The position numbers and the translations under genes are program-made. 61,434 bases of DNA from CAZOIA01 sp964579675. Lineage in GTDB: Bacteria > Planctomycetota > Phycisphaerae > UBA1845 > PWPN01. The notes beneath the pieces were generated by a model. It was not told where the DNA came from and did no database searches. It was given only the letters and a program-made list of their open reading frames with translations. The stretch spans positions 1-61,434 of the forward strand of contig CAZOIA010000006.1 of assembly GCA_964579675.1 (NCBI GenBank). The letters are read 5' to 3'. The first letter of the stretch is position 1, and every line of letters begins with the position of its first letter. Below, piece after piece: positions 33,085-42,084 of the stretch.

Positions 33085-34444
33085 GGCTGATCGGAACGAG
33101 TCGTTTCAAATCGGCGACGGCTTGGGCCAGCGGCAACTCGGCCGGGCAAACGTAACTGCACAGTCCACAGTCGATGCATGCGTGAGGGTGAAGCCGATTC
33201 GCCCCAGCCAACTCGCCGCGCTCCATAATCGCGAGCAGGCCCTGGGGGGCCAGCCCGACCGGGCAGTCTTCGTGGCACCAGCCGCACCGTACGCAGGGCC
33301 CGGGCCTGGGAGTACGCACGGAATCGCGATCCAGCAGCAGGATCGCCGAGGTCTGCTTGGTGACCACCGTATCGAGCGACTCGACCACCCTGCCGGTCAT
33401 CGGCCCGCCGTCGATGACCTGGGCCGCCGGCCGACGCAGCCCGACCTGGCGCAGGACATCGGCAAAAGCCGTCCCGATCGCGATGCGGTAGTGGCCGGGG
33501 CGGCTCGCCGCCGGACCGGTGACCGTCACCACGCGATCTACCATCGGCGTGCCATGCGTCACCGCCGCCGCCAGAGCCGGCAGCACCGCCACCTCCAGCA
33601 CGAGAACGCCCGCGCTCACCGTCGATTGGCCGTAGGGCGTTTCGCGGCCAACGATCGCCCGGGCCAACAGGACCGGCGCCGCCTGGGGATACTTGTTACG
33701 CAGGGTTATCACCCGAATCGGCGTGCGCTGGGTGGCCGATCGACACCGCGCTGCCCGATCGCGGTCGGCTCGATCCACTGCCAGCCAGACTCGCCTGGCC
33801 TGCAGCGCCTCATGCACCCATATACCAGCCGTGATGATCGCATCGAAGGATTGCGCCACCAGCCGGCGATCCGCGGTGAGCATCGGCTCGGATTCCAGGG
33901 CGTTGATGATGACGTCGCTGATGCCCCGGGAAGCCGCCTCGCGCAGTTGGCCGCCCAACCCGAGCGCGGGCATGCCGGAGGTGATCAAGCCCGCATCGTC
34001 GGCGCAGTCCGCGAGATCAGCGGCGCTGAGTCGGCTGGCGGGAGACGCGATGGCTGCCGGAGCCGTGGTGTCGGCCGCGTCCGGCACGTCGTTCAAGTCG
34101 ATCTCCACCGCCGGCACGTCCATCGCCCGGGCGGTGTCAGCACGCGCGATACATGTGATGCGTCCCGCCCGTGGTGCATGGACGTTGACCGCGTTCACCT
34201 GCACGGCCCGGCCAATCAGTTGGCCCGTCTCGACCTGCCGGCCGGGTTCGACCACGATCTCCGCCGCCGGCCCGTCATGTTGGATCATCGGCACGCGGAG
34301 CCGACCCGGCCACGGGAGATCCTCGATCGGCCGGTGCCCGGTCAACTCCCTCCGCCCGGGCAGGTACAGGCCGCCTTCAAAGGACCTGCGTTGCTGAAAC
34401 AGCCGTTTCAAGCGAATGGACTGCTCCTCCCAGCCGTCGCGCAT
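33056..34444 (-). CDS. rnfC: RnfC-like electron-transport protein (isolated)
   Basis: A 462-aa protein with the RnfC layout: an N-terminal Gly-rich part (FEGGLYLPGRREL), a barrel-sandwich-like segment (GRAVQVNAVNVHAPRAGRI), a Rossmann-like central domain (SRGISDVIINALESEPMLTAD) and an NQO1-like part with VIDGGPMTGR. It ends with two 4Fe-4S motifs, CVRCGWCHEDCP (about 385) and CIDCGLCSYVCP (about 425). In Rnf complexes this subunit takes electrons from NADH or ferredoxin. No rnfA, B, D, E or G lies in the window. The ATG at 34444 is used; a TTG at 34465 is an alternative. Confidence 0.9.
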   Translation of the reverse strand: MRDGWEEQSIRLKRLFQQRRSFEGGLYLPGRRELTGHRPIEDLPWPGRLRVPMIQHDGPAAEIVVEPGRQVETGQLIGRAVQVNAVNVHAPRAGRITCIARADTARAMDVPAVEIDLNDVPDAADTTAPAAIASPASRLSAADLADCADDAGLITSGMPALGLGGQLREAASRGISDVIINALESEPMLTADRRLVAQSFDAIITAGIWVHEALQARRVWLAVDRADRDRAARCRSATQRTPIRVITLRNKYPQAAPVLLARAIVGRETPYGQSTVSAGVLVLEVAVLPALAAAVTHGTPMVDRVVTVTGPAASRPGHYRIAIGTAFADVLRQVGLRRPAAQVIDGGPMTGRVVESLDTVVTKQTSAILLLDRDSVRTPRPGPCVRCGWCHEDCPVGLAPQGLLAIMERGELAGANRLHPHACIDCGLCSYVCPAELPLAQAVADLKRLVPISLSSGTRAVG

Positions 34445-34465
34445 GCGTTCCCAGATCAACGCCAA

Positions 34466-35028
34466 TGGGAACCGAACCTTGAGCGCTTGTCAAAGCCGCG
34501 ACCGGCCGGCGTGGGCGGGGCATAGCACTCTGGGCAGCTTGTTGGACGGCGCCGGCCCCAGGTTTTCCTGAACCGCGACCGTAAGGAAGCGGACGCGCCC
34601 TCCGTAGCACGCCCATAAGGGGGCGGCCCTGGCGCATCCGCGAGTATTCCCCTCCCTGACGGTCGGGGTTCGGAAAGACAGCAGGCGGCAGCACGGTCCG
34701 AACCGCGACCGCAACGAAGCGGACGCCGAGTCCGAACCGCGCCCGTAAGGAAGCGGACGCGCCCTCCGTAGCGCGCCCATAAGGGGGCGGCCCTGGCGCA
34801 TCCGCGAGTATTCCCCTCCCTGACGGTCGGGGTTCGGAAAAGCGAGGTGCCGCGCCGCTGCCCGCCCGAAGGTCCCCGCCGGAACTGCCATGCACCCGGC
34901 GTGGGGCGAGGTCGCCCGGCGGATTGGCTCGCGGCGGGCGGGAATGGTGGATGACTGGTATTTGCCTACCGGGTCCTGTACATTTCCTGCCGAGCAGTCA
35001 AGACCACTCTTGAGAAGGAGGAACCGAC
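34466..35028. other. Repeat-filled divergent intergenic region
   Basis: About 560 nt between rnfC and the GH172 lipoprotein gene. It is largely occupied by the 107-nt repeats at 34570-34840. Open frames of 107-172 codons run through it in several frames only because the repeat lacks stops; they are not credible genes. Confidence 0.6.
34570..34840. repeat. Two 107-nt direct repeats plus a partial third unit
   Basis: Copies at 34570-34676 and 34734-34840 have equal length and differ at about two positions. A shorter related unit (AACCGCGACCGCAACGAAGC and following) fills 34701-34733. The unit contains GGAAGCGGACGCGCCCTCCG and CCTCCCTGACGGTCGGGGTT. It is probably a dispersed intergenic repeat family of this genome. 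Confidence 0.8.
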
Positions 35029-36555
35029 GTGACCACGCAGCAAAGACGCCCCTGGATTATCGCCAGCGTCCTCGGCTTACTGGCTTCCTGTGCGGCCCCG
35101 CCGGGCGAGCGCGGCTCTCTGAGTGACCTGTACCGCCTCCGCGAGGCCCGCACCCGGCGGGTCTCCAGCGCGGATCCCAACTGGCAGGACGGCAACAACG
35201 ACCGCCGTCCCATCGACCCGGGAGGGACCCTCACCGTGGCCGACCTCGACGGCCCGGGCGTCATCCGCCACATCTGGTTCACCATCTCCGCGGAGGACCC
35301 CAAGTACGGGCGATCGCTCGTCCTGCGGATGTACTGGGATGATTCGGATGACCCGGCGGTCGAATCGCCGATCGGCGACTTCTTCGCGGTAGGACATGGT
35401 GCCCGTCGCTACGTGGACTCGCTGCCGGTGGCGGTCAGCTCGGAGGGGCGGGCCTGCAACTGCTACTGGCCCATGCCGTTCAAGAAGAGGGCCCGGATCA
35501 CGCTCACCAACGACTCCAATCAGTACAAGGTGCGCTCGGTTTACTTTTACGTCGATTACGACGACGTGCCTGACCTGCCCGCCGATACCGCGTACTTCCA
35601 TGCCCAGTACCGCCAGGAATACCCGGCCGGCAAAGGCGATTATCTCCTGTGCGACACCGTCGGGCGCGGGCACTATGTGGGGACCGTGCTGTCGGCCCGG
35701 TTCCGGACCAAGAGCTGGTTCGGCGAGGGGGACGACCGATTCTATATCGATGGCGAAACCGAGCCCAGCCTGCGCGGGACCGGCACCGAAGACTACTTCT
35801 GCGACGCGTGGGGGTTCCGGGAATTCATGAGGCCTTATTACGGCGTCGTCACGTTCGACGGGTTTGGAGTCGGGGATCGCGTGACCGTCTACCGCTGGCA
35901 CATCGCCGACCCGGTACACTTCAGTAAATCACTGAAGGTCACCATCGAACACAAGGGCGTGATGTTCAACGAGGCGGGCAAGCGGGTCTCCTCGCACTAC
36001 GAGCGGCCGGACCTGTTCAGCTCGGTCGCGTTCTGGTACCAGACCGGCAAGGCCAAGCGGTTCGCCACCTTGCCGCCGGCCCAGGAGCGCGTCGTCCAAA
36101 GCACCACCATCGAGATGGAGAGCTTCCTTGCCGGCGCCAAGGCTACCCCCGCTACGGTCGAGCTGACCACCCAGGACGGCCGCTGGAGCGGCGGCAAGCA
36201 ACTGTTCGCCCCGTTCAAGGCGCCGGATGGGAAGCTGACGTTACCGTTCAAAGTGGAGAAAGACACGAGCGGTTTGGCCCAGCTCAAGCTGACCAGGAGC
36301 TGGGACTACGGCATCTGGAAGGTCTCCCTCGACGGCAAGGTGCTCAAGGGTCTGGCCAAGTCCGATCTCTACAACCCGAGCGTCAAACCCACCGACTCCA
36401 AGGTCGGCTACATCGAACTCACCGCGGGCCAGCACGAGTTGACGTTCGAGTGCCTGGGCAAGAATCCCGACTCCAAGGGCTACTGCCTTGGTGTGGATGC
36501 GATCGAGGTTGAGCACCTGACGCCGTACGCCGATACCGCGCAAGCAAAGAAGTAA
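35029..36555 (+). CDS. GH172 (DUF2961) lipoprotein glycoside hydrolase
   Basis: A 508-aa exported lipoprotein; the lipobox LLASC ends the signal peptide (Cys21). The DUF2961 domain covers most of residues 30-400: the core shares DGPGVIRHIWFTI, CYWPMPFKKRARITL and RGTGTEDYFCDAWGF with the large GH172 protein upstream. A C-terminal beta-domain (about 385-500) ends in GYIELTAGQHELTFECLG. The start is GTG with a very good AGAAGGAGGA 5-6 nt upstream. It is followed by a lipoprotein phosphoesterase. Expected to hydrolyse furanoside linkages at the cell surface or in the periplasm. Confidence 0.92.
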   Translation: MTTQQRRPWIIASVLGLLASCAAPPGERGSLSDLYRLREARTRRVSSADPNWQDGNNDRRPIDPGGTLTVADLDGPGVIRHIWFTISAEDPKYGRSLVLRMYWDDSDDPAVESPIGDFFAVGHGARRYVDSLPVAVSSEGRACNCYWPMPFKKRARITLTNDSNQYKVRSVYFYVDYDDVPDLPADTAYFHAQYRQEYPAGKGDYLLCDTVGRGHYVGTVLSARFRTKSWFGEGDDRFYIDGETEPSLRGTGTEDYFCDAWGFREFMRPYYGVVTFDGFGVGDRVTVYRWHIADPVHFSKSLKVTIEHKGVMFNEAGKRVSSHYERPDLFSSVAFWYQTGKAKRFATLPPAQERVVQSTTIEMESFLAGAKATPATVELTTQDGRWSGGKQLFAPFKAPDGKLTLPFKVEKDTSGLAQLKLTRSWDYGIWKVSLDGKVLKGLAKSDLYNPSVKPTDSKVGYIELTAGQHELTFECLGKNPDSKGYCLGVDAIEVEHLTPYADTAQAKK

Positions 36556-36629
36556 CGACTCAGACCGGCCGGATACATTCCTTGCTGCAGGTTCGGCCGG
36601 TCGTCAGAAGAAGCGGTGGAGAGGAGACG

Positions 36630-38102
36630 GTGAGGCTTCAGGGATGGTTCTGGGCCCTGGTTCTTACACTCGGCTGCGATCCCGACAGCGCGCTCCTGTT
36701 GCCGGGTCGTGAGAACGCGCCCGTCGATCTTGCCGGCTTAACGCTCGTGGCCCGTGTGGTCCACGTTACGGACACCCACCTGGTCGATGAGGAATCGCCC
36801 GCGCGGTTTGCCGGCGCCCATGCTTTCACCAGCACGGCGTGGAGGCCTTACGAGAGCTATTCCACGCAGCTTTTCGACGGCATCATCCGCACGGTCAACC
36901 GGATCCACGCGGCAGGACGGACCATCGATTTCGTCGTCCATACCGGGGATTGCTGCGACAACGCCCAATTCAACGAGCTCGATTGGCTCCTCGCCGTATT
37001 GGAGGGCGAGGTGGTCAACCCCCTTTCGGGGCCCGATGATCGTCCCGCCGGGACTCGCCCACCCCCGGCGATGGACCCCCATGCCCTCTTCCAGGCCCAG
37101 GGGCTCTACCGGACCCACCGCCACGGCGACCTGCCTTCGATTCCCTGGTACGTTTTGATCGGCAACCACGACGTCTACTCGATGGGCGTGTTTCCGATTG
37201 TCCAATGGCCTGACGGCCACCGCACCGCACCCTTGCCCCTGGACTTCCGCCCGGGCGTTGTTCTCCCGGTCAACCTCGACCCGGTCGGCTGCTGGGCCCA
37301 CGGCAACGTCACCCCGGCCGATCCCGGACCGCCGAGGTTCCTGGAGTTCCCCTCCTACGTGGAGCCCAATCCCGACCGCGCGTTCTTCAACAAGCGGGAA
37401 TTCATCCGGGCCATGTTCGACACCGCCTCCGGACCGATCGGCCACGGGTTCACCGAGCGGGAGAGCGGTCCAACCAGGTATAGTGTCTGCCCGGTGCCGG
37501 GCCTGCGCCTCATCGGGCTGGACACCTGCGACGCCGCTATCAGCATCCCGGGCTTCTTCTATCCGGATGGCGCGATCTCTGCGGCCCAGGTTGACTTCCT
37601 GCGGAGCGAGCTGGATGCCGCCCTCGATAGCGGGGAAATCGTCATCGTCGCCACTCATCATCCCAGCGCCAGGCTGAAGGCGGCCTACGGATCAGCCCTG
37701 GTCGGTTCGGGGTTTCGGGCCCTGCTCAACAGCTACCCCAATGTTGTCCTGCACCTGACTGGCCACCTGCACCGCAATCGCGTGACGGACCACGGCGGTT
37801 ACATCGAGATCGAAACCTGCTCGACGCTGGATCTGCCACAGGAAGGAAGAATCATTGAAATCTGGCGGGATGACACCGACGGCACCGTCATCGTGAGCTA
37901 CGAGATGTTCTCGCACATCGACGACACGCTGCCGGCGCTCGAAGAAGACCCGCTGCGGGCCATGCGTGGAGCCGCCCGCGCCATCGCCCTCGGCGACAAG
38001 GATGCCGCGACCCGCCAGAAACGCTTCGACCCCACCGGCGAAGATCCCCGCGGCCGCCCCACCGATCGAAAGGGGCAAAAAAAGGGACGTTCGAGACTGT
38101 AG
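36630..38102 (+). CDS. Metallophosphoesterase lipoprotein
   Basis: A 490-aa exported lipoprotein with a short signal (VRLQGWFWALVLTLGC, GTG start, GAGAGGAGA upstream). The calcineurin-like metal site is complete: VVHVTDTHL, VHTGDCCDN, IGNHDVYSM, VATHHPSARL and LTGHLHRN. A long insert between GDCCDN and GNHD (about 75 residues) and another after GNHD set it apart from small phosphatases. The extreme C-terminus is basic and low-complexity. It follows the GH172 lipoprotein by 74 nt in the same orientation. The substrate is unknown; phosphodiester or phosphomonoester cleavage outside the cytoplasm is likely. Confidence 0.88.
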   Translation: MRLQGWFWALVLTLGCDPDSALLLPGRENAPVDLAGLTLVARVVHVTDTHLVDEESPARFAGAHAFTSTAWRPYESYSTQLFDGIIRTVNRIHAAGRTIDFVVHTGDCCDNAQFNELDWLLAVLEGEVVNPLSGPDDRPAGTRPPPAMDPHALFQAQGLYRTHRHGDLPSIPWYVLIGNHDVYSMGVFPIVQWPDGHRTAPLPLDFRPGVVLPVNLDPVGCWAHGNVTPADPGPPRFLEFPSYVEPNPDRAFFNKREFIRAMFDTASGPIGHGFTERESGPTRYSVCPVPGLRLIGLDTCDAAISIPGFFYPDGAISAAQVDFLRSELDAALDSGEIVIVATHHPSARLKAAYGSALVGSGFRALLNSYPNVVLHLTGHLHRNRVTDHGGYIEIETCSTLDLPQEGRIIEIWRDDTDGTVIVSYEMFSHIDDTLPALEEDPLRAMRGAARAIALGDKDAATRQKRFDPTGEDPRGRPTDRKGQKKGRSRL

Positions 38103-38184
38103 CACCAATACAGAGCAACCACGAAAGCAGGCAAGAACGAAAACACGAAACAGGCAACGAAAGCCTCCCCCCGTCTTCTCACAG

Positions 38185-39696
38185 CTACGAACCTTCTGGC
38201 GGCGGGCCGGGTCCCGGTTCGGCGGCGGACGCCGTTTCGGCCGAGGGGGTCGGTTCCTGCTTACTGGCTAGGGCGGCCTGGATCTCGGCCATGTAAGCCC
38301 GGTTCACCGGGTACCGGACAATGGTCAGGGTTGCCAGCAGGGAGATCACCGTGGCCGCCAGGAACCCGGCGACCAACAGGTTGCGCGCGACTTGCGGGGT
38401 TTGCTGTTCACGGGCCGGATCAAACCCGAGCCAATCCAGGGACAAGCCGAAGAGCACGAGCCCGATGGCGATCGAGGCCTTGAGCACGAAACTCAGCATG
38501 GCCGAGTAGCTCCCGTCCCGCAGCCTTCCCGTGCGGTGGCGGCTGATTTCCGAGACGTCGGCCATCATGGAGGTGGCTATGGTTCGTGCCGCGGTTGCCC
38601 CCAGGTGGTAGAGGTCGTGGAGTACCAGGAACACCAGGGTCGCCACCGGCACTGTGTGCCAGGTGAGGTCCCGCGGTACCCAGCCGGTCGCGAACAGGAC
38701 GACGAGACCCACGTTGCCCAAGCATCCTACCAGCACGAGGATGAGGACCGACGGCTTCTTGTCGAGCCGCCGCACCAGGGGAGCCGTCAGGAGCGCCCCC
38801 AGGGCGGCGGCGACCATGGTGCTCCCGTGAACCAACGACTTCTCCCAGGGGGCGAAGCACATGAAATCCAAGTACACGAAGACCTGGAACGACGTCAGCA
38901 GAACCACGCCGATGAACAGAACGGCAATGAACAGGAACACCATCCGGGGGTAGGGGTCGAACAGGATGTCCTTGAGATTGCCGAGGATCTCATGAAGACT
39001 GTTGCCCACGACGTCCGGTCGGTTTCGGGAATCGTACGCGTACTTGCGGGTGGCGAACACCATGAACAGCATGAAGGCCAGGGCGGCGACGGAGAAGGTC
39101 AGGCCCATGCGCTCGTAATTGGCCGGGATGGTCTCGCCCTTGACCCCGCCACGGTCCCGAAGGAATACGCTCCAGACCAGCAGGGCGCAGCCGACCAGGT
39201 TGACTCCCATGTTGATGCCTTCCCGCACGCCCTGCAACGTGGTCCGCTGGTTGTAGTCGGTGCAGACCTCGAACCCGAGGGCGATATACGGCACGGCAAA
39301 AACCGTGCTCGCCGTTCGCAGCAGAATGTTGACCGCCACCAGGTACCAGAAGAGCAACTCGGGCGTCTGGAAATACGACGGAACGGCCCAGATGGCGTAG
39401 AAACACATGACGGTGAGGACGCCGCCGATCAGCATGTACGGGTGGCGCCGGCCAAACCGGGAGCGGGTGTTATCGGTGACGTGCCCCATGAGCGGGTCGG
39501 TGATCGCGTCCCAGAGCAGGGAGAGCCCCATCGCGAGCCCGGCGTGGGTGCCGCTCATGCCCATCGCCTTCGTGTAGTATGCGATCGCAAACGTGAAGAA
39601 CGTGTTCATCACGAGAGAATTCGCCCCGTCGCCGATGGCGTAAGCGAAAATGTCGCGCAGCGGTGTCGCTCTTGTACGTGTCGGGACGGTGCTCAT
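38185..39696 (-). CDS. GPH-family (MelB-like) sugar:cation symporter
   Basis: A 503-aa inner-membrane transporter with about 12 transmembrane helices. The N-terminal half has the family pattern AYAIGDGANSLVMNTFFTFA, LWDAITDPLMGHVTDNTRSRFGRR (split here: LWDAITDPLMGHV and RSRFGRRHPYMLIG) and NQRTTLQGVRE; the second half has DVSEISRHRTGRLRDGSYSA. These match the glycoside-pentoside-hexuronide family. It converges with the phosphoesterase gene. Proximity to two GH172 enzymes suggests uptake of the sugars they release, but this is inference. The last 30 residues are a Pro/Glu-rich tail. Confidence 0.9.
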   Translation of the reverse strand: MSTVPTRTRATPLRDIFAYAIGDGANSLVMNTFFTFAIAYYTKAMGMSGTHAGLAMGLSLLWDAITDPLMGHVTDNTRSRFGRRHPYMLIGGVLTVMCFYAIWAVPSYFQTPELLFWYLVAVNILLRTASTVFAVPYIALGFEVCTDYNQRTTLQGVREGINMGVNLVGCALLVWSVFLRDRGGVKGETIPANYERMGLTFSVAALAFMLFMVFATRKYAYDSRNRPDVVGNSLHEILGNLKDILFDPYPRMVFLFIAVLFIGVVLLTSFQVFVYLDFMCFAPWEKSLVHGSTMVAAALGALLTAPLVRRLDKKPSVLILVLVGCLGNVGLVVLFATGWVPRDLTWHTVPVATLVFLVLHDLYHLGATAARTIATSMMADVSEISRHRTGRLRDGSYSAMLSFVLKASIAIGLVLFGLSLDWLGFDPAREQQTPQVARNLLVAGFLAATVISLLATLTIVRYPVNRAYMAEIQAALASKQEPTPSAETASAAEPGPGPPPEGS

Positions 39697-40347
39697 AGGT
39701 CGTTTTCCTCCACGGGGGAAGTCTCATGACCGGGCCGGTGCCGGGCAGTTCGCGCGGGTATTGTGCGAGCCTGAGCCGGAATCTGCAAACTCCTGTCCTT
39801 TGGGAACGTTCCATCCGACGACGCAATGGCCAGACAGGGGTGCGGACCGGCTGTGGGCCTGCGGTTAAAGTTCCATTACACATGGGCCTTCGGGCGAAAC
39901 GAGTCGAGGCTCTCTGCCCATGATGAAAACGCGAGCCCATGCCGGCACATGGGCCCGGGCAAGCAGACGCCAGCCAACCTGCCCCCGTGTACCGATTTGC
40001 CGCTGGCGATCAGGCCCGTCATCCTGACGTTAGACACGAGTCCCGGCGGCCCCCCCCCGTCTGCGTTGCCGATTCCGGATGCCCAGCTCAAACGAAGACG
40101 GCGGAGCTGAAGCACGGTGATGGCAGGCGAACGTTCCGATCGGATCAAAAGTCAGCTTGCCAAGCCGGGCGGACCGCGTATACTGAGAGTGCCCGATGGA
40201 AGCGGTGTGGTACACCTTCGGGCAGCGGTGGGACCAGCAGATCAGTCATTGCCGGATGTCGGTTGCCCGCGTGTGCAGGATCGTCGCGCGCCGCTCGGAT
40301 TCATGTCGCACTGACCGATCATCCGGTCGTTCGGAGAGAGGGCATCG
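39697..40347. other. 651-nt divergent intergenic region
   Basis: This region holds the promoter at 40157-40184 for the radical SAM gene. No credible gene, RNA gene or repeat was recognised in the rest; open frames here show no domain character or ribosome binding sites. Confidence 0.5.
40157..40184 (+). promoter_or_regulatory. Sigma70-type promoter for the radical SAM gene
   Basis: TTGCCA (40157-40162), 16 nt, then TATACT (40179-40184). The leader to the ATG at 40348 would be about 155 nt. Confidence 0.6.
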
Positions 40348-42063
40348 ATGAAAACTGCCCTTGTTTCGACCTATACTCACCCGATTGCCCTGGGCCTGCG
40401 ATACGTTTCTTCGTATCTCAAGGCTGCGGGCCGCCACGTGGAAATGACCTTCATGAGTTCGCGGCGGGACACCGCCGAGGCGGACTTCGGCCCCGCCGCG
40501 GTGGAGGCCTTCGTCGAGCGATGTCGCCAGGCGGACCTGATCGGGATGAGCCTGATGACCAACACGTTCCATCGGGCGTGCTTCCTGACCGAGGCCCTTC
40601 GCAAGGCCAGTGTCAAGGCACCGATCATCTGGGGCGGAACGCACCCGACGGTGGCCCCCGATGAGTCGCTCGAGGTGGCGGACATGATCTGCGTCGGGGA
40701 GGGGGAGGCGCCGATGCTCCAACTGCTCGAGCGAATGGAAGCGGGGAAGGATCCCAAAGACGTAGGGGGCATCTGGTTCCGTGCGGGGGGTCCCTTCGGC
40801 AACGCCTCGGAGGTGAGGAACCCGGTTCTACCGCTGGCGCAGGATCTCGATGAATACCCGTTCCCGGACTACGAGCTGGACACGCATTGGGTGATCGAGG
40901 ACGGGCATCTGGTGCCGGCGCATCCGGGTAATCTCCGCGGCACGCTTCACCGACTGCGGATCGAGACGACGCGGGGCTGCCCATACTGGTGCACCTTTTG
41001 CAACAACACGGCGTGGGCGAAGCTCTATAAGAGCAAGGGCTCGTGGGTTCGCCGGCGCTCCATTGATAATGTTCTGGCCGAGATCGACAAGGCCCGATCG
41101 TGTTTCCCCACCATCCAGGCGGTGAATATCGTGGACGATTTGTTCTTCGTCCGCAGTGAGGAGGAAATCGAGGACTTCGCTGACCGGTACTTGCGGCGGG
41201 TCAACCTACCCCTGGAACTGGACGCGTTCCCGAACACCGTCACCGAGCGGAAGATCGCGGCCCTGGCCCGGCTGCCCATCGCGCTGATCAGCATGGGCAT
41301 CCAGAGCGGCAGCCCCGACACGCTGCACAACATCTACCGACGCGCGACCCCGATCAAAAGGATTGTCGAGGCCATCGACCTGCTCCACCGCTATCGCATC
41401 AGGGCCGAGTACCACTACATCGTCGGCAACCCGTATGAGCCGGACGGGAACCTCATTGAGACGATGAGATTCGCCGCTACGCACCATAAGGGGCGGGCCA
41501 TTCTGAAGATCTTTCCGCTGGCGTTCTATCCGGGGACTCCGCTGTACGACCGGGCCCGGGCCGATGGCCTGATCGGCCGGCGGCACGAGGGTGCCTACCG
41601 GTACATGTACAGCGGCCGGCTGCACTTGCTCAAGCACGATTACCTGTCGATCTGGCTGCGGGTCGTCCTGCACATGCGGAACGTGGGCGTGCCGAGCTGG
41701 CTGGTCCACCGGCTGGTGGGCGTGGTGACGAACCGGTTTGTCCGGCGATGCCTGGATCGCAAGGGGTTTGTGCCCGTCGCCCTGGTGACCTATCAGGTGT
41801 TCCGCAAGCTTTACAAGACCCTTATCTATCAGCCGTTCGTCCGGCCGCTCAAGTACCTTCGTCGCAGGCCGCGGCACCACAGACGCCGCCCCGGCGACAA
41901 GCTCACGTCGGCGCATGATTTCACGGGTCTGGAAGCACCGCCGTCGGCTCTGTCGGAGCAGTTGCGGGCAACCTCGGGGCAGAAGCGGGTATGGACCACG
42001 CCGATTGCCAGGCCGCCCCCTCAGCATCGTCGCGGCTCAGACGTCGAGACACCTGAATCATGA
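40348..42063 (+). CDS. B12-binding-domain radical SAM protein
   Basis: A 571-aa cytoplasmic enzyme. The N-terminal 150 residues form a cobalamin-binding-like Rossmann domain (LGLRYVSSYLKAAG, DLIGMSLMTNTF, IIWGGTHPTVAPDE, MICVGEGEAPMLQLLE). The classical DxHxxG His motif is not obvious, so B12 may bind base-on or not at all. The radical SAM core starts at about residue 205 with CPYWCTFC (CxxxCxxC), followed by SMGIQSGSPDTL and an EYHYIVGNP strand. The last 120 residues are basic, with a hydrophobic patch near YQVFRKLYKTLIYQPFVR, and low-complexity at the end. ATG with GAGAGAGGG upstream. The substrate is unknown. Confidence 0.9.
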   Translation: MKTALVSTYTHPIALGLRYVSSYLKAAGRHVEMTFMSSRRDTAEADFGPAAVEAFVERCRQADLIGMSLMTNTFHRACFLTEALRKASVKAPIIWGGTHPTVAPDESLEVADMICVGEGEAPMLQLLERMEAGKDPKDVGGIWFRAGGPFGNASEVRNPVLPLAQDLDEYPFPDYELDTHWVIEDGHLVPAHPGNLRGTLHRLRIETTRGCPYWCTFCNNTAWAKLYKSKGSWVRRRSIDNVLAEIDKARSCFPTIQAVNIVDDLFFVRSEEEIEDFADRYLRRVNLPLELDAFPNTVTERKIAALARLPIALISMGIQSGSPDTLHNIYRRATPIKRIVEAIDLLHRYRIRAEYHYIVGNPYEPDGNLIETMRFAATHHKGRAILKIFPLAFYPGTPLYDRARADGLIGRRHEGAYRYMYSGRLHLLKHDYLSIWLRVVLHMRNVGVPSWLVHRLVGVVTNRFVRRCLDRKGFVPVALVTYQVFRKLYKTLIYQPFVRPLKYLRRRPRHHRRRPGDKLTSAHDFTGLEAPPSALSEQLRATSGQKRVWTTPIARPPPQHRRGSDVETPES

Positions 42064-42084
42064 GGGCGTGGGCGGCATGCCCTT

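Noticed and set aside
34377..34895. 172-aa minus-strand frame upstream of the GH172 lipoprotein
   Set aside because: It runs through the 107-nt repeats; the protein is an internal repeat of GRGSGKP/RPSGRG-like sequence and overlaps the start of rnfC.
38392..39729. 445-aa open frame antisense to the GPH transporter
   Set aside because: Fully antisense to a clear transporter gene; composition rich in His, Gln and Gly, with no domain.
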